DNA of 64,000 nucleotides, taken from assembly GCF_964340395.1 (NCBI RefSeq), contig NC_135569.1, forward strand, positions 17,515,257 through 17,579,256, written 5' to 3'. The stretch comes from Glandiceps talaboti. Its lineage: Eukaryota; Hemichordata; Enteropneusta; Spengelidae. Below are positions 56,201 through 64,000 of the stretch, piece by piece. The position numbers were made by a program, and so were the translations under genes. Positions within the stretch are counted from its first letter, which is position 1. The number at the start of each line of letters is the position of its first letter. Under the pieces are notes generated by a model. The model searched no databases, had not been told where the DNA came from, and saw only the letters and a program-made list of their open reading frames with translations.

Positions 56201-59200
56201 GGGAATTTGATGCTTCCATACAAGTACAATGTGTTCCCATAGCTAAACACTTGTATTCAACGATGTATTTCAAGTCAAATTCTGTCGAAATATCCAAAGA
56301 TAGTGACATAATTTATATCGTAGGCCATGTTATGAGAGCCGTTAATTACTTCCGCCATGTTGAAATTCGATTTCGTGAGCGAAAAACGCACAAAAAATTA
56401 CGATCGCTCGTCATTTGGATCGTACTCGAGATACCGTTCACTGTCATGCTTTCAAAATGGCTGTGTAGATAAACAAGGCTAATACGCATGTGTGGAACTA
56501 GTTATGGCAGCAATTTTTGCAGCAATAGCTGCCGTTAAACGGCTTAACGGCGAGGTAGGTGAATGAACTTTGGCGTTCCCGCAATAGCGGGAATTGGTGG
56601 GCGCCCTAGAGCGTTCCCGCAATAGCGGGAATTGGTGGTGAAAGGGTTAAAGTTGGTATTAGGACAGTGTTCTATGACATACATGTGCATATCCATTTTC
56701 GTCGTAATACGATCCAATATGGCTGCCTGGCAGCCATTTTGTTTGTGAATTTTCCATGTCCAAAGCCATAACTCAGACTCCATTTTCATCGTGATATGAT
56801 TACCCCATACCCAACCAATCCTTTATTGTTGGAGGCATATTCCATGTCCAACAAGCACACACAACATATCTAAGTCTGTTTGTTTTAGGTTCACAAATGT
56901 TGTTGCGTGATCAGAGTAGTGATAATTCCTTAAAACCCAATTATAGCGGGGACTATGTCATTCTCAATGAATTGTTCTAGATTATTTTATGTAGATTATC
57001 CTGCTAATCAAGTCTATAGTGTGACATTACATGTGTCTTGACTCAGAAACCATGTCTATCTATTTTTAGTTTCAACTTTGTGTACACGTAATGTGCATTT
57101 TATTATAGTGTAGATTTCTAGATTTATTTCAGTATTTTTTATCCATTTTACTTAGGAACCCATTACAATATTAGAAATACAAATGAATGAATGGAGAGAT
57201 TTGATGAAAATACAGATTTCTTCATTCAGTGTTCTGACAATGTTTCCAACTAGTGGGGCAAAGGCCCCCTGGTGTGGTACCAGTGGCCAGCTCTGGAAGG
57301 GGTGTGTGGCCACCATTTTAGACCATTACAGGTTTTTAAAAGATAAAAGTTTAGCCCTAAATACATTTTCCTTATGAGGCAACATTTTTGGGCAGTTAAT
57401 GGCACTTATGATTTGGTTTTAGACCGAGCAAAGTATAAAAAAAATGCAAAGGAACCCCCATTTTAGACTCTTCAGCTCGAAAAAAACACCCCATTTTAGA
57501 CCAAAGGGCTAAAAAACACACCCAAAGGGCTAAAAAACACACCCAAAGGGCTAAAAAACACACCCAAAGGGCTAAAAAACACACCCAAAGGGCTAAAAAA
57601 CACACCCAAAGGGCTAAAAAACACACCCAAAGGGCTAAAAAACACACCCAAAGGGCTAAAAAACACACCCAAAGGGCTAAAAAACACACCCAAAGGGCGG
57701 CACATATACAAATAATAATATAATAATAATAGAAATTTACATAGCACCTAATATCCACAGAGACAGTGATCAGAGCTGCTTAAAATACAAAACACTCATA
57801 AAAAATACAAAAACTAAAACGGTGACATTTAAAAGAAGACACGGTTAAAAAGATGCGTTTTCAGCATACGTTTAAAATATTAAAATTATTATAATGATGG
57901 ATTTGGAGAGGGAGAGCATTCCATAAAACTGGTGAAGCAACACTGAAGCCCTGTCACCATGTTTTTTTTTGTCCAAGTTGTAACGTTACTATTAAAGTTT
58001 AAAATGGTCAGTAGAACGTAGACTATGCCCCGGGACATATAGTCTATCAGCTAGCTCTGGGATGTTCTTCCGATAAAATACGACACACAGCCGAACAACG
58101 CTATCAAGGATGGAACATTCGAGGTCTAGCGAATGTCATCAGGATATAAATAACTGCCAATCAGAGAACTGTATTAGCGACAAGCACAAACAGAGGACAA
58201 TAGCTAAATTTTCATGCATATTCATTTTAAGGAGGGGCTTGTAAAAATAACCACCAATGCGTTAACTAAAATGTATGAATGATAATGTCTACACACTCAT
58301 CAAACACAATTACCATAAACTGATAAGACATAGTAATGACATAAATGTGTTTGTCAACACCTGCATGCAGAGATTGAATATATTAAAGTATATATATGCA
58401 TATATGGCCCAACCCACCGCTTATCGTAATCTCAATGGAATGTCCGGTCTGAAAATGACATTCGCTAGACTGTTCGGGCAAGCCCTCACATGCGAACTTC
58501 ATTCGCTTATAGTTATAGCATCGAAAGAAAGCCTGAACGTCTAGCAGCAAGACTACGGGACATAGAGACTGACTAACTCACTAAGATATGGAGGACCTGA
58601 ATCACGAAGACATTTAAAAGTGATGACTAAGATCTTATAAATAATACGTTGACATACTGGCAACCAATGTAATTCCTGTAGAAGTGGTGTGATATGAACA
58701 TGACGTTTCGAACGTGTAATAATTCTGGCTGCAACATTTTGTACATGTTGAATGCGATTTATAGAGTACTAAGGTATACCCTGTAACAATGAATTGCACG
58801 AATCAATGTGAGAGGAAACAAGAGAACTGTGCTTGCATCTTCAAAGCATTATGCTGGAAAAATTCATGAACAATGTTCTTGGGGATTAGTGTATGTAAAC
58901 AGCATTCAATTTGCACCTTTGAGGTGTCCACAGAGCATCTCATTAATGATGCATCAAGTTAACAATGCATCAGCATACATTGTATCATTATAAACATTGA
59001 ATCTTGATAGCAGAGTACATGTACATGATTATTACTAAGTCACATTAGCATGTGCGCATAAAGTGCTGTTTATTCTGTATGAGAGATGCGAGCATTGTTC
59101 CATGCAGATCAGAGGTCGCGGTAGCTTTTTTTCTGATGCGTCCCCTGGGACGCGTTCCTGCCAAAATTAGCGTCAAAATCCTATTACGGTGCGTCTTTTC

Positions 59201-62200
59201 CAAATTTGCATGCACACAGTCACTACATGTCTTTCAGATGTACACTAAATACCTTACAAATGTAAATACATGAACACATCAGTGTCATTCTACCGCACAT
59301 CGTATACAAGTACATAGTTTGTACTTCCAAAAAGAAAACATTTATATGCAAGAATACGCTATACAGAGGTTTAACTTCATCTTTCTCGACTTTCGATTTT
59401 CTATGGTAATCACTCTCTATAAATATGTGCTCCGAGAAAGAACTCCGGATGAATATACAGCGGAGTGGGAGAAGATGTGTCGAAACCCCATAGCGTATAA
59501 ATCCAGAGCTAATGTTAGGGCGGTTCTTGGAGTACGGAGTACATAAAACTACCCCATGATACAAAACCGCAATGAATAAACTAAGTTCCATGACATGAAT
59601 GATAAAGTATGAACGACAGCGTGAACTTCAATTTGACAGAAACACAGTTGTAAAAGTTCGATACAAATTTTGTGTCGCTACGTTGCAATCGTTTATTCTT
59701 GAACGACGCCTTACGTGTGCCATGTTCACTGTAAATTCACGTAATGCGTTCGATCCCGTAACGAAGCTCAAAATAAGTTTCAGTTTTAGTGAGAATGAAA
59801 TGGCGACTTGGCAGTATGAATTTATCAACGTGAAGGCTTCAGCATAGATTACTGTCCACCGATGTGGTCTATTTAATCATCGGTTCGCCCGTGAGGGAAG
59901 ATGCTTCACCGCAGCGTAAGGCCGTGCTATCGATGGAAACTCTGCCAAACCATGTCTGTTAATAAGTAACTAATCACGTGGATAAGTAATTATAATATCA
60001 CGTAGTTTCTAAACTACCCAAGACGTGCTCGGCACGTTAGGAAATGGTCATGGGGCACATGAAACTGTTGGAACGTTTTTTATACGATGGGTCATATTCA
60101 AATTTCACAGGTCACACTGCACATATAAATAGTTACAATCAGAACTGACTAATTCCACGATGTCTGTTCTACAACTTCGAAGCAAAGATGATAACCGTAC
60201 GTTTGCCAACAGTAAGCCCCATTTGTCCCCTGTTTATGACGCGTCCTCAGTGACGCATACATCCAAAAAAAGGCGTCCCAAGTGTCAAATAGTGCGTCAA
60301 ATACGCACAAATAACGCGTTAACGCGACCTCTGCAGATGCTTTGATGATGCAACAACAGTGCATCGATGCATAGTTAGCACCCCAATAGACCATTATCCG
60401 CCTCGCGGGAGACACCATTGAGTGCATAGCAACCATGTTCGGGTGGTCAAGCTGAAGTGTCAACCATTTAACAACACCATTGTTCTCGACGTCATCGTAC
60501 GTACAGTGCAGTATGTATAATCATGGAAGTATACTTCCATGGTATGATAGATCAAGGGAAGCAAACTTTTAAAGTATGGTTGTAAAAACGATGTGCATAT
60601 GTAAAATTCGCCAGCAGGGGTTTCATAACTAGCCGTCAGACGTGACGGTGATTTTTGGCCATCTGGAAGAAGAAGAGCGTTTGAGATTGACAGTGTTACC
60701 TTTGAAATCAGTTTCAACATGAACTTGAAAATATTAGAGTTGGATCCACTCGAGGATCGCAGGCCCTATGATATTGGCCCTATTGCATGTTACATGTAAT
60801 AAAATCTGTATCTGGTATATACATTGCATGTTACATGTAATAAACTCTGTATCTGGTATATATATTGCATGTTACATGTAATAAACTCTGTATCTGGTGT
60901 ATATATTGCATGTTACATGTAATAAACTCTGTATCTGGTATGTACATTGCATGTTACATGTAATAAACTCTGTATCTGGTATATATATTGCATGTTACAT
61001 GTAATAAACTCTGTATCTGGTATATAATATATTGCATGTTACATGTAATAAACTCTGTATCTGGTATGTACATTGCATGTTACATGTAATAAACTCTGTA
61101 TCTGGTATGTACATTGCATGTTACATGTAATAAACTCTGTATCTGGTATATAATATATTGCATGTTACATGTAATAAACTCTGTATCTGGTATATACATT
61201 GCATGTTACATGTAATAAACTCTGTATCTGGTATATACAATTGCATGTTACATGTAATAAGCTCTGTATCTGGTATATACATTACATGTTACATGTAATA
61301 AACTCTGTATCTGGTATATACATTACATGTTACATGTAATAAACTCTGTATCTGGTATATATATTGCATGTTACATGTAATAAACTCTGTATCTGGTATA
61401 TAATATATTGCATGTTACATGTAATAAACTCTATCTGGTATATACAATTGCATGTTACATGTAATAAGCTCTGTATCTGGTATATACATTGCATGTTACA
61501 TGTAATAAACTCTGTATCTGGTATATACATTGCATGTTACATGTAATAAACTATCTGGTATATACATTGCATGTTACATGTAATAAACTCTGTATCTGGT
61601 ATATAATATATTGCATGTTACATGTAATAAACTCTGTATCTGGTATATACATTGCATGTTACATGTAATAAACTCTGTATCTGGTATATACAATTGCATG
61701 TTACATGTAATAAGCTCTGTATCTGGTATATACATTGCATGTTACATGTAATAAACTCTGTATCTGGTATATACATTGCATGTTACATGTAATAAACTCT
61801 GTATCTGGTATATACATTGCATGTTACATGTAATAAACTCTGTATCTGGTATATACAATTGCATGTTACATGTAATAAGCTCTGTATCTGGTATATACAT
61901 TACATGTTACATGTAATAAGCTCTGTATCTGGTATATACATTGCATGTTACATGTAATAAACTCTGTATCTGGTATATACATTGCATGTTACATGTAATA
62001 AACTCTGTATCTGGTATATACATTGCATGTTACATGTAATAAAATTCTCTCTTTTTCTACACAGACATAAAAGGTGAAGCCCTTGCTGCTCTTCATCAAG
62101 CATTGGATGCTAAGATTGATGGAAAGAGAGCTAAAGCACATAAACTATTTGAACATGCATTAGCATTGGATCCAAATCATGCTGATGCTCTCAATGAATA

Positions 62201-63155
62201 TGGTGAATTTATTGAATTGGAGGGAAAGGATATTGTGAAGGCTGAACACTTCTATACATGTGCTCTAATGGTTGAACCAACTCATGGCAAAGCACTGATT
62301 AACCGCAAAAGAACACAACCGCTTGTAGAGGAAATAGACCAGAGGAATTTCAATCATATTGATATGAAACGAGACGAGCTTTTCCGAATTCCAGAGCACA
62401 ATGCAGCTTTACAGAGGGCTAAATTAGAGATGTATTACCAACACATTTACCACAGCAATGCTATAGAAGGAAATACACTATCTCTTGCACAGACTAGAGC
62501 TATTCTTGAAACAGGAATGGCTGTAACAGGCAAAAGTATTATTGAACATAATGAAGTCTTAGGTTTAGATGCAGCATTGAAATATATTAATAATAGTTTA
62601 GTGTCTAGAATGGGTTCATTTACTGTCAAAGATATATTAGATATACATAAACGTGTTTTAGGTAATGCTGAACCATTAGATGCTGGTAAAGTTAGGAACA
62701 CACAGGTGTTTGTTGGTAGTCATGTACCACCACCACCAGACCAACTAGAAGAATTATTAAATGACTTCACAATGTGGTTAAATTCAGAGGAAGTTTTAGA
62801 ACTACATCCCATAGAGTTTGCAGCATTAGCTCATTATAAACTAGTATATATACATCCTTTCTTTGACGGCAATGGAAGAACTTCACGTCTCTTGATGAAT
62901 CTGATTCTAATGAGAGCAGGCTTTCCACCAGTAACCATCAAGTATGGTGACAGACATGAGTACTATGACCATCTTGAGAAAGCTAATAGAGGAGACGTTA
63001 GACCATTCATTCGCTTTATTGCAAAGTGTACTGAGAGGACTCTGGATGAATATTTATGGTCAACAAATCCTAAATATATTAGAACACTTTCTAAAGTAAA
63101 TGGTTATGATGATGGTAAAACAATTATTGTCAACAAAGATGACATGGATAGATAA
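52919..63155 (+). CDS. FICD: FICD: ER Fic-domain protein adenylyltransferase (two coding exons)
   Basis: Join 52919-53216 and 62065-63155, 1389 nt, 462 residues plus stop (human 458). FICD transfers AMP from ATP to the ER chaperone BiP and removes it again, according to ER load. Layout: a short cytosolic N-terminus; one hydrophobic segment at about residues 35-52 ([20 protein letters not shown]), the type II ER anchor; TPR motifs at about 103-175; the inhibitory helix with IEGN, whose Glu (234) is at the human position; and the Fic core [12 protein letters not shown], whose His (363) also matches human. The 8.85-kb intron is phase 1 and restores an Asp codon. All key residues are intact, so the protein should be functional. 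The intron is filled with nested transposons and a minisatellite. Confidence 0.95.
53275..54009 (+). mobile_element. S element copy S6, first part (interrupted by P2)
   Basis: End A (TAGTCCCCGCGGACGAAGTC hairpin and a long (GTCC)n/(GTGC)n tract) and about four monomers, broken at AGATCTCATT by P2. It continues at 56651-56972. It lies in the FICD intron, sense orientation. Confidence 0.87.
54014..56646. mobile_element. piggyBac-type element P2 (2633 bp) inserted in S6
   Basis: Perfect 16-bp inverted ends, CCCTTTCACCACCAAT. Exact TTAA on both sides (54010-54013, 56647-56650). Removing one TTAA plus the element restores a normal S monomer (CATTTAAAGTTGG, as found inverted in S3 near 31325). The right subterminal region has two GCGTTCCCGCAATAGCGGGA repeats. 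No transposase ORF; H2 is nested inside. Confidence 0.92.
54456..55467. mobile_element. PIF/Harbinger-type element H2 (1012 bp) inserted in P2
   Basis: The ends GGCCAAAAAAAAATAAAAAT and ATATTTTTTTTTTTGGCC are inverted and followed by inverted CTGGTTCTGGTCAG and CTGACCAGAACCAG. TSD TAA (54453-54455, 55468-55470). Inside is a second hairpin with about 22-bp arms (GACACGTCTTTCC / GGAAAGACGTGTC, at about 54920-54975). Open frames are short and show no transposase. Confidence 0.83.
56651..56972 (+). mobile_element. S element copy S6, second part
   Basis: The remaining monomer sequence and end B (CACACAACATATCTAAGTCT ... GGGGACTATGTCATTCTCAA). Confidence 0.85.
56973..57499. other. FICD intron DNA, no feature
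   Basis: Nothing recognised. Confidence 0.4.
57500..57698. repeat. 21-bp minisatellite, 9 copies
   Basis: The unit is CCCAAAGGGCTAAAAAACAC plus A, nearly invariant. It has an open frame on the minus strand in two registers (ALWVCFL and GVFFSPL repeats), an artefact of 21 being divisible by three. Confidence 0.95.
57699..58800. repeat. Interspersed repeat split by a 350-bp TIR insertion
   Basis: 57700-58120 and 58540-58790 look like two parts of one old repeat (AATAATA tract, then AAAGATGCGTTTTCAGCATA; later AATAATTCTGGCTGCAACAT). Between them, about 58124-58470 has inverted ends GTCTAGCGAATGTCAT / ATGACATTCGCTAGAC and may be a MITE. Confidence 0.5.
58801..59109. other. FICD intron DNA, no feature
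   Basis: Nothing recognised. Confidence 0.4.
59110..60333. mobile_element. Possible hAT-like TIR element (1.2 kb)
   Basis: Inverted ends CAGAGGTCGCG and CGCGACCTCTG, with GACGC/GCGTC-rich subterminal repeats on both sides (GGGACGCG, GTGCGTC; GACGCGTC, GTGCGTC). CAGRGG ends are common in hAT elements, but I find only a 6-bp GCAGAT flanking repeat, not a clean 8-bp one. The open frame at 59599-59847 shows no transposase motif. Confidence 0.45.
60334..60784. other. FICD intron DNA, no feature
   Basis: A small palindrome, ATGGAAGTATACTTCCAT, is at about 60524-60541. Otherwise nothing. Confidence 0.4.
60785..62045 (+). repeat. About 41-bp minisatellite, about 31 copies, abutting the FICD exon 2 acceptor
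   Basis: The unit is TTGCATGTTACATGTAATAA followed by ACTCTGTATCTGGTATATACA. Most units contain AATAAA on the FICD sense strand; some have AATAAG. Length variants include an extra ATAATAT. The array ends 19 bp before exon 2, directly against the pyrimidine tract. Confidence 0.95.
62065..63155 (+). CDS. FICD: FICD coding exon 2 (TPR and Fic domains)
   Basis: 1091 nt after the acceptor CTTTTTCTACACAG. It encodes residues 100-462: [17 protein letters not shown], the TPR pair ([40 protein letters not shown]), [12 protein letters not shown], the IEGNTLSL inhibitory motif, then [20 protein letters not shown] and DGNGRTSR, and [17 protein letters not shown]. The last nine codons (VNKDDMDR-stop) are the first unit of the downstream tandem repeat. 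Confidence 0.97.
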
Positions 63156-63490
63156 CAACAGACATGATATACAGTGCCCTCTAACAACAATGATGACATG
63201 AATGGATAACAATGGACATATACAAAATACAACAATGATGACATGGAAACAATGGATATATACAAAATACAGCGCCCTCTAACAGCAATGATGACATGGA
63301 TGGATAACAATGGACCTATGTAAAATACAGCGCCCTCTAACAGCAATGATGACATGAATGGGTAACAATGAACACATACAAAATACAGCACCCTGTAACA
63401 GCAATGATGACATGAATGGGTAACAATGAACACATACAAAATACAGCGCCCTTTAATACAGCGCCCTCTAACAGTAATGATGGCATGAAT
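63128..63490 (+). repeat. About 60-bp imperfect tandem repeat that includes the FICD stop codon
   Basis: The units share AACAATGATGACATGGATGG, ATAACAATGGACATATACAA and CAGCGCCCTCTAACAG. The first unit is the 3' end of the coding region (AACAAAGATGACATGGATAG, then the TAA). About six units; length varies by small deletions. Confidence 0.85.
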
Positions 63491-64000
63491 GGATAATAAT
63501 GGACATACATGTCTATAGCCTTGTATGAACTTTTACTAACTGAGGATACTACACTAGTTGACTAGTTCAAGTAGTTGATCCAAACACAATACAAGTTTAG
63601 TCTCTACTAATAGGGTTGTATCAATAAGAAGCTAGGCAAGGCAAGAGTATATTCTAATCCATGGTACTAAATATCAACATTTTGTTTTTTAAAAATGTGG
63701 TAATATTTGTCAAATTCTTCAATTCAAAATATTCATTGCAGATTTTGTCAGGGTAGTTGGATGAAGAGGATTTAAAGCCAAGATTATGCCATACCCTATG
63801 CACACTATTATACATGTAGGTCTGAAAATGTATGTATGTGTGTGTGTGTGTGGGGGGGGGGGGGGAAAGATTTTAACCAACAAATGGATGAACAAATTTG
63901 TGTTATATTTGATGGGGCTCTACTTGGAATACATTAAATACCATTAATACTAACTACTAACATTAATGCAATGTAATTAATGTCAATTTGACAAGTCATT
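63491..64000. other. FICD downstream region
   Basis: A (GT)n then G-run lies at about 63830-63866. No canonical AATAAA was found between the stop and the window end on the plus strand, so the poly(A) site is either non-canonical or outside. Confidence 0.4.

Noticed and set aside
57396-57758. 120-codon minus-strand protein with an ALWVCFL repeat
   Set aside because: Produced by the 21-bp minisatellite; a second frame is equally open.
63104-63439. 111-codon minus-strand frame downstream of FICD
   Set aside because: Antisense of the 60-bp tandem repeat that includes the FICD stop.

Overview
This window is eukaryotic and almost certainly from an invertebrate metazoan. The DNA is AT-rich, two conserved genes are split by long introns with GT-AG junctions that join in phase, and most of the rest is degenerate or nested transposons, MITEs and minisatellites. 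The sequence does not let me name the phylum. No rRNA, tRNA, operon or CRISPR was seen.

Two host genes are well supported. On the minus strand, seven coding exons spread over 28 kb (start codon at 41696, stop at 13734) join in frame into a 351-residue Gfo/Idh/MocA oxidoreductase resembling inositol 2-dehydrogenase, with the Rossmann glycine motif, the EKP motif and the D-x3-H pair. On the plus strand, two coding exons (52919-53216 and 62065-63155) join in frame into a 462-residue FICD, the ER Fic-domain AMPylase/deAMPylase. Its inhibitory Glu234 and catalytic His363 fall at the human positions.

Region by region: 1-13.7 kb, downstream of the oxidoreductase, holds MITEs, a 91-bp minisatellite (5.6-7.55 kb) and LINE fragments. 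13.7-41.7 kb is the oxidoreductase gene. Its intron 3 (20.65-29.14 kb) holds a nested stack: a dead non-LTR retrotransposon split by a 7.1-kb piggyBac-type element (TTAA target), which itself contains a SAP-domain TIR-element fragment, a hairpin-ended tandem-repeat element (called 'S' here) and a PIF/Harbinger-type element with a SAP-like gene. Intron 1 contains a 4.2-kb 33/42-bp minisatellite that leaves both strands open for about 1000 codons but is not a gene. 41.7-52.9 kb is intergenic: a gag-like fragment, more S and other repeats, another Harbinger-type element, and a weak MADS-box-like two-exon ORF. 52.9-63.2 kb is FICD. Its intron holds a second nested stack (S element split by a piggyBac-type element, itself split by a Harbinger-type element) and a 1.26-kb minisatellite ending about 20 bases before exon 2.

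A recurring theme is that minisatellites have grown out of, or right up to, functional gene signals: the splice donor of oxidoreductase exon 4, the last codons and stop of FICD, and the FICD exon 2 acceptor. The two genes show no obvious functional link. The S family, with hairpin ends and 152-bp internal monomers in at least six copies, is the best candidate here for an undescribed mobile element.
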